From NCBI GenBank assembly GCA_941918925.1, contig OW799237.1, positions 109,400,515-109,464,514 of the forward strand: 64,000 nt of DNA, given 5' to 3'. The notes under the pieces are model-generated. The model was not told the DNA's origin. It searched no databases and worked only from the letters and a program-made list of their open reading frames with translations. This DNA comes from Phyto melanocephala. Lineage: Eukaryota > Arthropoda > Insecta > Diptera > Rhinophoridae. Positions 12,649 through 24,408 of the stretch are shown piece after piece. A program made the position numbers and the translations under genes. Each line of letters begins with the position of its first letter. Within the stretch, counting starts at the first letter, position 1.

Positions 12649-12760
12649 TACAAAATATTGGGTAATTTTTTAAGAGCTATAGGATAGTTTAAAAAAATAT
12701 CAAAAAATTCAGAAAAATGCATGAAATCTTTATTTGAATCGATAGTACGGTCCATATAAT

Positions 12761-13397
12761 TTAATGTTTGAAGATTATTTCATGCAAATGTTGACCGTGA
12801 CTGCGCCTTAAATGGTCCATCCGCTTAGTCCAATTTTGGCATACTCTTTCCAACATTTCGGCCGGTATCTCATGAATAAATGCTTCAATGTTGTTTTCCA
12901 AAGCGTCAATTGAGACTAAAGGCGTTAATTCGCACGATCTGTGCAGCCAATTGACCGGTCCCGAACGTGAAATAAAATGTTCTGCTGTGTGGCATGTGGC
13001 ACCGTCTTGTTGAAACCACATGTCATGCAAGTCAAGCTCTTGCATTTTGGGCAAAAAAAAGGTTGAATAGCATCTCACGGTAGCGCTCACCATTCACAAT
13101 TACGTTACGATTCTCATCATCTTTGAAGAAGTACGGTCCAATGATGCCACCAGCCCATAAATCGCACTAAACTGTGACTTTTTCTGGATGCATTGGTAGC
13201 TCTTGCAATGCTTCTGGCTGATCTTCACTCCAAAATCGACAACTCTGGTTAATAACGTACCCATTGAGCCAAAAATGAGCTTCGTCGCTAAACACAATTT
13301 CGATAAGAAGCGCGCGATGAACTTTCTTAACAGAGCACGCATTTTGATAACAAAATTCAATAATTTGCAAGCGTTGTTCGTTTGTAAGACGATTCAT
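12761..13397 (-). pseudogene. Tc1/mariner transposase remnant 2
   Basis: The minus-strand start is MNRLTNEQRLQIIEFCYQN at 13397, an N-terminal helix-turn-helix as in mariner-type transposases. It jumps directly, through a deletion of the linker, to VFSDEAHFWLNGYVINQSCR, then HPEKVTV, WAGGIIGPYFFKDD, DMWFQQDGATCHTAEHF and finally KRMDHLRRSHGQHLHEIIFK at the 3' end. The first catalytic Asp (SDEAHF) and second (QQDGATCH) are present. The third is lost in a second deletion, since ELTPL runs straight into SIDALENN. Several frameshifts and stops are present. Terminal inverted repeats could not be placed. It is a deletion-derived, inactive copy. Confidence 0.85.
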
Positions 13398-13659
13398 GGT
13401 TAAATTATAGACCAAACTGAAGATGTTTGACAGTGAAACAAAACACGAAACGTGCGTCAGCTGTTTAAACCAGTGTTGCCAAAAAGATAATAGCTAAAAA
13501 AAACGCCCTTAACTTTTAAAGATGACGTTGGACGAATTAATTTTTGCGCCAGAACGTGTAAATTTATGACACTTGAAAACTTTAAGCAGCCGACTATTTA
13601 ACTAAATAAAAAAAATATTTTATTGTATGTTTCCGCGAATTCACATGATTATCATGATC

Positions 13660-13777
13660 GTGTGGTAGCCTATGTATTTAGGTTTCATTTAGTTTCGTTT
13701 AGCCGTTTATATGTACAAACATCCAAAGATATAAACATCAAAACATACAAGCATTCACATTTATTTTATTAGTAGGA
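13660..13777 (-). mobile_element. Helitron 5'-end fragment
   Basis: On the minus strand it starts TCCTACTAATAAAATAAATG and continues with the 'tgtatgttttgatg' and 'aaacggctaaac' blocks typical of insect Helitron 5' ends. No 3' hairpin/CTRR end was found beside it. Confidence 0.6.
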
Positions 13778-13989
13778 TAGTAGTAGTAGATTATTTATTC
13801 TGGCTCAAGTTCATTTTTTATTATAAACCTTTTAGAACATAAAATCTAAATTTCGGTATTAAAAAATTATTACTTTTCGTTTCTTAAAATAATAAATTTA
13901 TATTTTTTGTTTGTTTAATAAACTGTTACAAATTATATAGACTTTTCCGGCCACGCTTATACAAGCAGCAATGTGACTCGAATGCAATA

Positions 13990-14114
13990 GTTATTTATTT
14001 AATATTGGAGTTTGAAAAATTTCATTTAGCTTTGTTTAACTGTTTTTGCATGTTTGAGTAACATAGATGTAAACATCTTAAAATTTAAAATTCACATTGA
14101 TTATATTGGTAGGA
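13990..14114 (-). mobile_element. Helitron 5'-end fragment, second copy
   Basis: Similar to 13660-13777: minus-strand TCCTACCAATATAATCAATG, then 'gatgtttacatc' and a 'aacagttaaacaaagc' block. It lies in the same orientation about 340 bases away, suggesting either two insertions or a duplicated end. Confidence 0.55.
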
Positions 14115-14513
14115 TTTAAACAACTTTTTACGTCTTTGACCTGTGGTGAAAAGGGTACAGTAACAGGTGGACTAAGCATATGTGCGTATCCCAGATTAAA
14201 ATAAAAACTTTAACACAATATTGCTTGCTTCTGTAAATAAAACTTATTTGTGTAAGTCGTAAAATAGGTTTTAAAAATCCTAGGATTTAAATATATTTTA
14301 AATTCCAAATAATAAAAAAATTTACAGAAGCGACCACGGCTTTCCTAAATACAAACTATAGCCATTTGTTGTATTTTTTACCTGTGATATCCTACATCAA
14401 TTAAAGTCTTTTGGGGTCTACACCTCGCAAGCATCATCCACACTTCACACAGAAATGTAGTCGAATCAAGTTCAAGTGCCGTTACTGCTTAAAATCTTTT
14501 TAATTATACCCTT
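14115..14513. other. No gene seen
   Basis: AT-rich spacer with no recognised element. Confidence 0.45.
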
Positions 14514-15321
14514 CACACAGTGAAAAAGGGTATATATAGGTTTGTCATTCCGTGTGAAATTTCTACAATTTTCATTTCCGACCCCATAAAGTATATATTT
14601 TCTGAAAGTTTATGAATAGGGGAGGCGATTAAGCTATTTCAGTCTGTCCGTCTGTCCGTGTGTATGTTGAAATCATTTTTTTGAAGCCCCCCGACATCGC
14701 TTGGACCCGGGTGAGGTATTAAAATATCAGAAATATTCGGAAGTAGATCGGAATTGAAAATCAGAAACATCGGTACATAAACAACTGAGATATGAGCAAA
14801 AACCCACGACTTTTTTTTTCACAAAAACAACATTACAACAACAACATACATACATACAAACGTGTGTACTGGTTAGAGAAAACGTGGCATCGAATCCCAG
14901 CTGAGCCAAAAAAAATTTTTTTTTATATTTTAAAAATTTTTTTTTAAATTTTTTTTTTTTATTTTTTTTTATTTTTTATTTAATATTTTATTTATATTTT
15001 GATTATTTTTTTTTTAATTTTTTTTTTTGTTTTATATTAATTATATATATTTTAATTATTTTTTTAAAAAATTTTTTTTTTAATTTTTTTTTTATTTTTT
15101 TTTAAATTTTTTTTTTTAATTTTTTTTTTATTTGTTTTTTTTTAAAATACATTCGTAAATTTATAATTTTACAATGGGATGTTTTTTATATGTATATTTT
15201 TTATATGTATGTACGTATTTCATATGAGATGAATGGTGATACAAACTACTGTTATTGCATGACTACACGTTGTGAAGGGTATATAAGATTCGGCACGGCC
15301 GAATATAGCGCTCTTACTTGT
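14514..15321 (+). mobile_element. HINE-1, full-length
   Basis: A near-consensus copy: TATACCCTTCACACAG at 14514, core at ~14578-14597, GTCTGTCCGTCTGTCCG near 14643, a long T-rich tract (14910-15150), then the inverted TGTGAAGGGTATA and the perfect 7-bp stem ATTCGGC/GCCGAAT (15289-15305), ending CTTACTTG. Confidence 0.9.
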
Positions 15322-15641
15322 TTTTTTTTTATGTCTTTTTTATTTTTTTTTTATTTTTTTGTTTGTTTAATATTTATTATATATGTTTTAATTATTTTTT
15401 TTTTGAAATTTTTTTTTAGTTTTTTTTTTAATTGTTTTTTAAAATTTTTTTTTAATTTTTTTTAATTTTTTTTTTTAACATACATACGTAAATTTATAGT
15501 TCTACAATGGGATGTTTTTTATATGTATGTACGTATTTTATATGGGATGAATGGTGATACAAGCTACTGTTATTGCATGACTACACGTTGTGAAGGGTCT
15601 ATAAGATTCGGCACGGCCGAACATAGCGCTCTTACTTGTTT
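15322..15641 (+). mobile_element. HINE-1 3' half, tandem duplicate
   Basis: Immediately after the full-length copy the element's second half is repeated: T-rich tract, 'acatacatacgtaaatttata', 'caatgggatgttttt', 'gattcggcacggccgaac' and CTTACTTG. The 5' half is absent, so the locus has one 5' end and two 3' ends. Confidence 0.85.
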
Positions 15642-16599
15642 TTTTTTTTTGGTTCTGTTCGTTTTATAGTTTGCGAAAAACTTTAAGATTCTTTAAATTC
15701 TTAAAGCGTGTTTACGATGAAGTACGTTTGTGTGTGCCTGGAATAGAACATGTGCAAACATTTTCAAATCTACGTACTCGTATCTTTCATTTATGTACAT
15801 CATCATCATCATCATCCTACTCTTCTCCCACAAACTACTTACACTTTGTCATAAACGCAAAATGTTTAAGGATTATTTTAAGTGTGTGTATACGAACACA
15901 CACACAGATGTATTTATAAGTATGAGAGTGCATAATAAACATAACAAACGAATATATATGTTTGTTTGTTTGTTTGGGTATACATTGTATGTGTAGATTG
16001 TCCTTGACAATAAAAGAAAAAGAACTTTGAAATTTCCATTCAAAATTTTAGTGGTGATATGGAATAAGCTTAAGTTTGAAGAAATAAACAGACAATTTTA
16101 AGATTAAATCTGAAAAATACATTTACTGAAATGAGACTACATTCGAACAGCTTACTCATACTGTATGTTATATGTTATCCATATCGTACATACTCTACTT
16201 ACATATATTTATAAATATAAACATGCACATAAATATGTATGTATGTACGTGTTTTATGGTAGCTGCAGGAATGTATGATTTTTGTGATGAGTTAAAAGTA
16301 TCTGTTGAGGAATGCAATCGAACATAAATAAATGAAAGGGTATAATATTAAATTTTATTTTATACAAATGTTGAGATTTAACAAAAATATTTTAAAAATC
16401 AACAAAGAATTGCATCAATTTTTTACTCACAGAGAACTCAGCAAGTATTTGCTGTTAATAGAGTTTTTTTTGCTTGACTGCTAAAGAATTTATTAAAAAT
16501 TGTAATAAAAAAAGAAAATAAGAAAATAATAGAACTTTATGTTATTTTTGTCGAAAATTTTTTGTAGAACTTTGTTCTGTATTCGGTATATATATAGTA
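15642..16599. other. No gene seen; short (ATC)n run
   Basis: An (ATC)n run is at about 15798-15815 and a GTTT repeat near 15960. Overlapping open frames at 15671-15996 cover these simple repeats and look non-coding. Confidence 0.45.
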
Positions 16600-16775
16600 C
16601 ATATCGTTGGTCACAAGTAGAAAGGCCCTAACTCAAGTCATTGTAACTTTACAGGAGAGGGCAAAAACGTAATAGAAACTACATTATCACAATGTTATTG
16701 CGTTTGGTAAATTGCTTGTAACAATGATATTTTTGATAAAATTGCTTAAGTAATAGTGTCGATGTATATTTGTGT
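16600..16775 (+). mobile_element. MITE-D, copy 2
   Basis: Starts ATATCGTTGGTCACAAGTAG and then GGCCCTAACTCAAGTCA. It continues colinear with copy 1 ('ggagagggcaaaaacgtaatagaaa'). Its distal end abuts the HINE at 16784. Confidence 0.55.
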
Positions 16776-16783
16776 TTTTTTTT

Positions 16784-17462
16784 CTACCCTTCACACAGAA
16801 GTGAAAAAGGGTATATGTAGGGTATATAGGTTTGTCATTCCGTTTGTAATTTCTACAATTTTCATTTCCGATCCAATAAAGTATATATTTTCGGAAAGCT
16901 TATGAATAGAAAAGTTGATATTGCCCTCCTGTCCGTCTGTCCGTGTGTGTGTGGTGAAATCAACTTTTTGAAGTCCCCCGACATCGCCTGGACCCGGGTG
17001 AGGTAATAAAATATCAGAAATAGAAACATCGGTACATAAACAACTGAGATATGAGCAAAAAAACACTGCCACCTCTTTTTTTTAACACAACAACAACATA
17101 CAACAGCAACATATGTACATACATATAAACGTGGTATACTGGTTAAAGTAAACGTGGCATCAAATCCCAGCTGAGCCAAAAAAAAAATTTTATATTAATT
17201 TTTTTATTTTTTATTATATATATTATTTATATTTTTATTATTTTTAATTTTTTTTATTATGATTTTTTTTTTTTAATTTTTTTTTATTTAATATTTATTA
17301 TTTAAAATTTTACTTTTAATATTTTTATATCTTTTTTTTTTTAATTTTTTTTTTATTTTATTTTTAATTTTTTTTTTATTTATTATTTAATATTTATTAT
17401 TTAAATTTGTATGTTTTTTAAATTTTTTTTTTAATTATTTTTTATTTATTTTTTTTTTTCAT
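16784..17462 (+). mobile_element. HINE-1, lacking the 3' end
   Basis: The 5' end (CTACCCTTCACACAG), core as CGATCCAATAAAGTATATA and GTCCGTCTGTCCG are present, followed by the body and a ~290-base T/A tract. There is no 'gggatgttttt' block or stem-loop; the element fades into unique DNA at about 17462. Confidence 0.8.
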
Positions 17463-17639
17463 AAGATTTTAATTTCATTAGTTTAGTTAACATTAATACA
17501 AATGACATTTTAGTTTCTATTTGCATTTGTGTAATTTACTTTAGTCAATTTTAAGGCCTTTTATTGGCTTAAGCTACTGTCAAAAATCAACGAAAATCTT
17601 TTAGTTATTTTAACAAATGGCGTACATAGGTCATCGCCT

Positions 17640-18060
17640 AAATATGTCATCGTAGTGCTTCCGCTGCAATTTCCTCACAGATTTTCCTCAATGTTCTTCA
17701 TGTATATTATAAATGAGACAAGAGCAGCTGTATCCAAAATGTTAACGAACAGTGCCAGTGGCCACCGAAATGTTGTTTGTTTTATGGAATACTGTGGCAA
17801 TATCCTTAGTTTTGTTATAATATAAAAATATCTCTGGTTTCTTATTTACGTAATTTTATCTTTGTTCCTTGTTGACAATAGCACAACTGATTTATTTTTG
17901 GAAGGAGCATAGGACTCTCATGTTTCACCTTTTAGAAAAACCAAACAGCTTGGATACGGTTTAAGCTCTTTTTTGTTATTGTACCTATGACGGACAACTT
18001 CCAAGTGGCCACCGCTGTGGGTTTTCAAATTCCATTTGTTGTACACAGCGTCGACCTTTT
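17640..18060 (-). pseudogene. piggyBac-like transposase C-terminal remnant
   Basis: On the minus strand 17690-17790 translates to TTFRWPLALFVNILDTAAL followed by VSFIIYMKN, matching the 'RWPLxxFxNxLDxxxxNxxIIY' block near the end of piggyBac-family transposases. About 150 bases upstream is ESYAPSKNKSVVLLSTRNKD, matching the preceding 'KNKxVxLLST' block. The two blocks are in frame-broken context and the expected 'YNxxMGGVD' motif between them is eroded. Only the C-terminal third is present and no TTAA-flanked ends were found. Assignment rests on remembered motifs. Confidence 0.7.
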
Positions 18061-18932
18061 TGTTTGAAGATCGTGTTTTAATACAAACCGTCCGCACAAG
18101 ACGTTGTTGGCCTTTCGTTGCTATTAGAATTTATCTACTGTGAAGCTCGGATATAGCGAAGGCTAAGCCAGCAAAAGCATAATATAGTTAGGCCTTTTGA
18201 CTTTATTTTACACACTTTGGCAACATTGGCAACATTGATATTATGAACAATTCACACTTTGTAGCATAATTGCAAGTTGAATTAAATAGAAGTTTCAACA
18301 AATAAATAATAATTTTTTTAACAAAGAATTTAATTTTACATGTAAATTTCTAGATCTTTTCATTCTTTGTGAAAAAACGGCATTAATACAGTAGTATCTC
18401 TTAAATCAAAACTTCTACACTGAAGACTTCTGGGAAAATGTAAACATAAAATTAAATACAAAAAGCTAGTCGAAATTTCCCAATATTTCCTAATATAACA
18501 GGCTATCTATACTTATGGTTAGAGATGCAGGTCTTTCGTGACGTCAGGTAAAAAAAACTCAGAAAAAAGGGGTGCCTGGAGAGCCTTTTTTAGACTGCAT
18601 GTAGTGTCTACTCTCTTTTGGCCCTACTTAGACTCTTGCCATTAAAGTCAAGCATAGTTTAAATCCCAAAAAAACCTCGATGCCCAATTAAGTAAATTTA
18701 TGTCGCATCCACATTACCGGGTGTTCTTCGATAAAAGCCGCCACGTCTGGTTGGAGTCTTATGGCTCAATAAAGTGTACTCACGCTTAAACTTTTTAACG
18801 AATAACCTGCGCACTAAAGCTATGGATGGCGACAAACATTTCAAAATTGAACAATAAAAAACACATAACAATATTTTTATTTATAATCAAAAATATTTGA
18901 TATTTTCCAGGGAAGTTACTAAACATTTTTAT
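18061..18932. other. No gene seen
   Basis: Includes a GC-richer patch at ~18525-18800 with no recognised reading frame. It could be an eroded mobile element. Confidence 0.4.
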
Positions 18933-19515
18933 TATACCCTTCACACAGTGAAAAAGGGAATATATAGGTTTGTCATTCCGTGTGAAATTTCTACAATTCT
19001 CATTTCCGACCCCATAAAGTATATATTTTCTGAAAGCTTATGAATAGGGGAATCGATTAAGCTCTGTCAGTCTGTCCGTCTGTCCGTCTGTCCGTGTGTA
19101 TGTTGAAATCAACTTTTTGAAGCCCCCCGGCATCGCTTGGACCCGGGTAAAGTATTAAAATATCAGAAATATTCGGGAGTAGATCGGTATTGAAAATCAG
19201 AAACATTGGTACATAAACAACTGAGATATGAGCAAAAACCCACGACCATCTCGATTTTTTTCACAAAAACAACTGGTTAGAGAAAACGTGGCATCGAATC
19301 CCAGCTGAGCCAAAAAAAAATTTTTTTTATTTTTTTTTAAATTTTTTTTTTAATTTTTTTTTTTATTTTTTATTTAATGTATTATTTATAATTTTTTTTG
19401 TTGTTTTATATTTATTATAAATATTTTAATATTTTTTTTTAATTTTTTTTAATGACTACACGTTGTGAAGGGTATATAAGATTCGGAACGACCGAATATA
19501 GCGCTCTTACTTGTT
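18933..19515 (+). mobile_element. HINE-1 with internal deletion
   Basis: Near-consensus 5' half: TATACCCTTCACACAG, core, and three GTCC/GTCT repeats near 19070. After the T-rich tract it lacks the 'gggatgttttt...gttattgc' block and resumes at ATGACTACACGTTGTG, then GGGTATATAAG, a stem with one mismatch (ATTCGGAACGACCGAAT) and CTTACTTG. Confidence 0.85.
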
Positions 19516-20502
19516 ATAACAATGGGTTCGTTCGTTTACTAAAACTTTTTACTATTTCTTACTGGATTGTTAATGTTTTATATGGAAATTTCTGTAAACG
19601 AATGCAATTCAATAAAATTCAGTTAAAAATAGTCAATGCTTTTTGAGTAAACGAACAAACATAATAATTTATTTGTTATTTCAATCTATTTTTTTTCTAA
19701 ATTGTTAAAATTCCCTGAAGATAGCATTCAATAGAGTACCATTATAGTCTAAAAAAAAGCTTGAGTTTAAGTTGAAAAATATGTTTAACAATATAAAAAA
19801 AAGGTCAAATAACATTAAATACGATTAAAGACCTTTTTTTTAAGTCATTCGTAAATATAAATAAACTTTGTCGAACAATTTTTTTTATATGAAGAGTTTC
19901 TTCAACATGTTTTATAAACACATAAACATGCATAAGCATATGCATATTCATACAAACATAAATACATACAAGCATACCGATTGTTTACAAAAATATGTAC
20001 ACATTTGAATTTGCTACAGAAAAATACTGTGACAAGTATTCGTGAGAAGATGGAGGATTAACAGTACTTTTATATTAAAGAAAAAAAATTGTTGAGCCTT
20101 TATAAGTAGTACTTTCACGTTGTGAGGACTTAAAAATAGAGTAATAGAGTGAACACCTGAATTCCATTTGGTTTTTCTAATCACGTAAGGTGTGCATGCA
20201 TGTTTAAGGACACTCTGTGGTTAAGATAAAACTAAAAATATGTTAATTAAATTGCATTAATTAAATTAAATTTTTCTGCCTTTTTTTGTCGCCAAATAGA
20301 AAGAAATACGTGGTTTTTAAATTAAGTTTTTATTTATTATTAACTAGAACCCACACAGTTTTATGATATGTATTTCTTTAAATCGATAGACCAGAAAAAA
20401 CATTTATCAGTTAAAAAGTAAATCCAAACACCAAATTTACAAAAAAAAATAAATAACACAACTTTTAAACGGGAGTTTAAGTTGTTACACTCTATGCTTT
20501 TT
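19516..20502. other. No gene seen
   Basis: AT-rich DNA without recognised features. Confidence 0.45.
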
Positions 20503-20999
20503 TTATACCCTTCACCTGGGGTGCACAAGGGTCTTTGTCATTCCGTTTGTTATTTCTACAATTTTCATTTCCGACCCCATAAAGTATATAAATATTTTCT
20601 GCAAGCTTATGAATAGAGGAGTCGATTAAGCTCTGACCGTCTGCCCGTCTGTCCGTGTGTTGGTTGAAATCAACTTTTAGAAGCAACTATATGCTCCTCA
20701 GATCTGTGTATGGTATCAATCTCTTGGAAATATCCTGGAATGAATCGCAATTGAAATTCAGCACAATGGCCCCATAACTTTCTGAGATATGAGCAAAAAA
20801 CCACGACCACTTCGTTTTTTTTCACAATTAAAACAACAACATACATATATACTGGTTAGAGTAAACGTGGCATCGACTCCCAGCTGAGCCAAAAAAAATT
20901 TTTATTTTTTTTTGCTGATAAAACAATCATTATTGCATGACTACGCGTTGTGAAGAGTATAAAGATTCGGCACGGTCGAATATAGCAGTGTTACTTGTT
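20503..20999 (+). mobile_element. HINE, mosaic of subfamilies 1 and 3
   Basis: The 5' end is TATACCCTTCACCTGGGGTG rather than ..CACACAG. The segment 20695-20780 ('agatctgtgtatggtat' to 'attgaaattcagcacaatgg') matches the subfamily-3 element at 29027-30343, whereas the following part ('ctgagatatgagcaaaaaaccacgacc', 'cagctgagccaaaaaaaa') is subfamily 1. The 3' end has the stem ATTCGGC..GTCGAAT and TTACTTGTTT. Its T-rich tract is very short. Confidence 0.8.
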
Positions 21000-21032
21000 T
21001 TGTTTTTGTTTCTTTTACCATACACATAAATA

Positions 21033-21254
21033 CACTCCGGTTCGTTGATTTAAAGGCACTAAAAATTACATATTCAGAAGCCTGTATCTTTAGCAATCTT
21101 TAACCGATTGCAGAATTTTAAAATAAAAATGGAAGCTAGACATCTTGAGATATAAAAAGATCATGTCAGTAGTGGTCCCTTAACTAAAGAATTTTTTCTG
21201 ACCAGGCTTCTGAATATTTAATTTTAAGTGCCTTTAAATCAGTGAACCGGAGTG
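21033..21254. mobile_element. MITE with ~54-bp TIRs and TA duplication
   Basis: The left arm starts CACTCCGGTTCGTTGATTTA and the right arm ends with its inverse (TAAATCAGTGAACCGGAGTG). The similarity runs ~54 bases to CAGAAGCCTG/CAGGCTTCTG with few mismatches. TA flanks both sides (21031-32 and 21255-56), the target duplication of Tc1/mariner elements. The 222-bp element is non-coding. Confidence 0.85.
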
Positions 21255-21256
21255 TA

Positions 21257-22108
21257 CAAGGACCAGAAATATTAAGCCAAAATACAGAACAAGAAATAAT
21301 TTTACCAAAAACAACAACAATGAGTGTAGTACAAACAAACAAAGTAACATGTTTATTTTAAACAAATATAAATACACGGTTTTATTATATTATTATAAAT
21401 AAATGTAAAATTTCTTTGCCGTAGTGTGACCACAAAACAGCTGATTTCTGACAAAATAAACTTTTGGCAGCTAACAAAAATGTGCCTAATGTGACCATAA
21501 TGTAACCATTTTGATTAATAACTGTTTGATCTTGCAAACAAGTTTGACGAAAATATTTCTCTAGTGTGACCATACCTTAAGAGTGGCAAGTCTCTTATGC
21601 TCTTCATCATTATATATTAGTCAAGCGTTTATTTTTGGTATTATTATATTAATGTAGATAATACTAGAGCTACTAGCTGGAATTTGAAAAAAAATGATAT
21701 TCAATTAGGGTGCGATGCTTCGTAATGGATGCACCAGCGAGGGCAAAAATACTGGGCACTAAAGGGCATAGTCGGTACTTCTCAGCAAAAAGACAAATTT
21801 ATAAAAACCGTTTAGTTTTCCCTTTTTAAATTAACTGTACCTCGCTGTAAATTAACTGGTTACACTTAAAGTAGACTGTGTTGCAACCGCTTCCTTTTTG
21901 TTGATAACAGTAATTCGTTATTATTATTCAATATTGAATTTATAAATACTTTAGTATGCACTATACCAGTGATTCTTAACCTGTTTTTTTTTTGTTGAAG
22001 CACAGTTTTAACGATATCAAAATTTGGCGGCACCCAAAAAAAAAATAAGTTTAAAAATGATTTACTTACCCATGACACACTGCGTTAAATATCTTTTAAA
22101 AATAACTT
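21257..22108. other. No gene seen
   Basis: AT-rich DNA. A minus-strand open frame at 21385-21573 contains repeated 'VTLxxxF' words from a local imperfect duplication ('gtgtgaccaca', 'tgtgaccataa', 'gtgtgaccatac') and is not considered a gene. Confidence 0.45.
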
Positions 22109-22268
22109 AAAGGGCCATTATTACAACTTGCCGTTAGTTAAAGAAAGGATTTGTTGTGTCCGATAAATAGCTTTGAATTATTACTACTTTACTTTGTTAT
22201 TGTTATTATTATTTATAATAATATTTAATGGATAATAAAATAAATGAAGGCTTTATAATGCAAAGCTA

Positions 22269-22849
22269 AAGGGTGGTTAAATTTTAAGGGCCGATGTTGG
22301 TTTTTAATAAAACACAAATTATTTAGGAAATCATTGTGATTGCTTTTTATTATGATAATATTGGTGTGATTCAATTATTTATGGAATAAAATATCGGTTA
22401 AATGGCCGCCGCGACTTCGGCGGCACACCCCCATCCGATGGTCCAAGTTTTCAATGACAATGTTGATGCTCAATCGTTGGGCACAATGATGAGTAGAGGT
22501 TAATTACTCCTTTGCCACACTATCGCGAAAAACTACGAATTAAGAAGGCATTCCCGGATGTTTTCACATTTCATACAGATCTTTTTTGCTGAAATTTAAA
22601 TATTTTTCACAATTCTGAACGATTATGTTGACCAAAAGAATCACGAAGTGCGCAAAATGCATTTTGATTTGAACGACCATTTTCATAATAAACCTGAATA
22701 ACTTTATCGCGTTGCTCGATTGTGTATCTTTCCATGGTTCAAATTGAATTAGTCTGAAATTGAGAAATGTCAAATGAAATGCAGAAAAAAAACTTGACTT
22801 TTAGGTGTGGTTCACATTCAACATCGGCCCTTCAAATTTAACCACCCTT
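22269..22849 (-). mobile_element. Internally deleted mariner, 581 bp
   Basis: TIRs are AAGGGTGGTTAAATTTTAAG at the left and its inverse at the right, continuing to GGGCCGATGTTG. The left flank is TA; the right flank is CA, presumably a mutated TA. The minus strand keeps the first ~40 residues of a transposase and a C-terminal tail (RRSRGGHLTDILFHK then stop, near 22395-22440), but the whole catalytic core is missing. A second copy of the same design is at 51987-52602. Confidence 0.85.
22607..22735 (-). pseudogene. mariner transposase N-terminal fragment (HTH)
   Basis: A 42-residue frame from a minus-strand ATG at 22735: MERYTIEQRDKVIQVYYENG, then RSNQNAFCALRDSFGQHNR and a stop. This is the start of the DNA-binding helix-turn-helix region of mariner transposases. 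It could still recognise TIRs in principle if expressed, but has no catalytic residues and only one of the usual two helix-turn-helix units. Confidence 0.75.
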
Positions 22850-23562
22850 CATTTATCGGTTCTACAAAATTCTGCCTTTTACTAACGGCATGTTGCAATA
22901 ATAATTTAGGGCAAATGTGTGAAATAAAATTATGTGCACAACAAAAATAACAGTACGCTTAAATATTAAGGGATTAACTTCAAATTAATAATAAGAATAT
23001 TTTTAATTTATATCTAGAAATTGCCCGAATATATATTTCTGTTACTTCCCAGCAAAAACTCTAGTTACTAGGTAATGAGTTTTAAGTACTAGAATACAGT
23101 TTTTCACTACGACAATTTGACATTTAAATTAATTTTTTTTTCATTGGAGACAACTAATTACCACATTTGTTTACAAATAAGGACTCTAATAACTACTTAC
23201 CATGCTCATATGGAAATGGGAACTCAAACATGTATTTATTTTTTTAGAATAAGTAATTGATTTTAATAAGCCTAAATATCCTTTTGAATATATATTCTTA
23301 CAGAAGTCGTTCAGTTTTTGTTAGGGCAAAAATTTGTTTATTCTGCAATACGTTTTATTCAGATAAAAAAAAAATGTGCCACAGTCTATAAGACACCAGT
23401 TAACTTATGAATAGCTCCATCGCTTCATCATTTTGAAAATTATAATTATTTATACTTTAACTACCGTATTCATAAAGAATATTTCAGATTTATTAAAGGC
23501 TTATTTGACATATGTTGAACAGAAATTTGCCAAATAATCCTTCAGTAAACCTTAAATATTTT

Positions 23563-24383
23563 TATACCCTTCACACAGTGAAAAAGGGTATATATAGGTT
23601 TGTCATTCCGTGTGAAATTTCTACAATTTTGATTTCCGACCCCATAAAGTATATATTTTCTGAAAGCTTATGAATAGGGGAGTCGATTAAGCCCTGTCAG
23701 TCTGTCCGTCTGTCCGTGTGTATGTTGAAATCAACTTTTTGAAGCCCCCGAACATCGCTTGGACTCGGGTGAGGTATTAAAATATCAGAAATATTCGGGA
23801 GTAGATCGGTATTGAAAATCAGAAATATCGGTACATAAACAACTGAGATATGAACAAAAACCCACGACCACCTCGATTTTTTTTTTCACAAAAACAACAT
23901 TACAACAACAACATACATACATACAAACGTGTATACTGGTTAAAGAAAACGTGGCATCGAATCCCAGCTGAACCCAAAAAATTTTTTTTTATTTTTTTTT
24001 TAAATATTTTTTTTTAATTTTTTTTTTATTTTTTTTTTTATTTTTTATTTAATATATTATTTATATTTTTATTATTATTTTTTTTTTAATTTTTTTTTTG
24101 TTTTATATTTATTATATATATTTTAATTATTAAAAAAATTTTTTTTGTAATTTTTTTTTCAAATTTTTTTTTAAATTTTTTTTTAAAATTTTTTTTTAAA
24201 TTTTTTTTAACATACATACGTAAATTTATAATTTTACAATGGGATGTTTTTATATATGTATGTTTTTATATGTATGTACGTATATCATATGGAATGGTGA
24301 TACAAACTACTGTTATTGCATGACTACACGTTGTGAAGGGTATATAAGATTCGGCACGGCCGAAAATAGCGCATTTACTTGTT
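23563..24383 (+). mobile_element. HINE-1, full-length, nested in Repeat-E
   Basis: Near-consensus 5' half, long T/A-rich tract (23985-24215), ATGT units, TGTGAAGGGTATA and the stem ATTCGGC/GCCGAAA (one mismatch), ending TTTACTTG. It is closest to the copies at 14514 and 8349. Confidence 0.9.
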
Positions 24384-24408
24384 TTAAATAAATCCGGCAG
24401 TAAATGCT

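Larger units (their letters stand above)
22109..22913. mobile_element. TIR element (MITE-L) holding a nested mariner derivative
   Basis: The left end AAAGGGCCATTATTACAACT plus TGCCGTTAGT (to ~22138) is inverted at the right: ACTAACGGCATGTTGCAATA to TTAGGGC (22881-22911). Between them lies the mariner derivative 22269-22849, so the original element was only about 220 bp. It is non-coding, family unknown. Confidence 0.55.
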
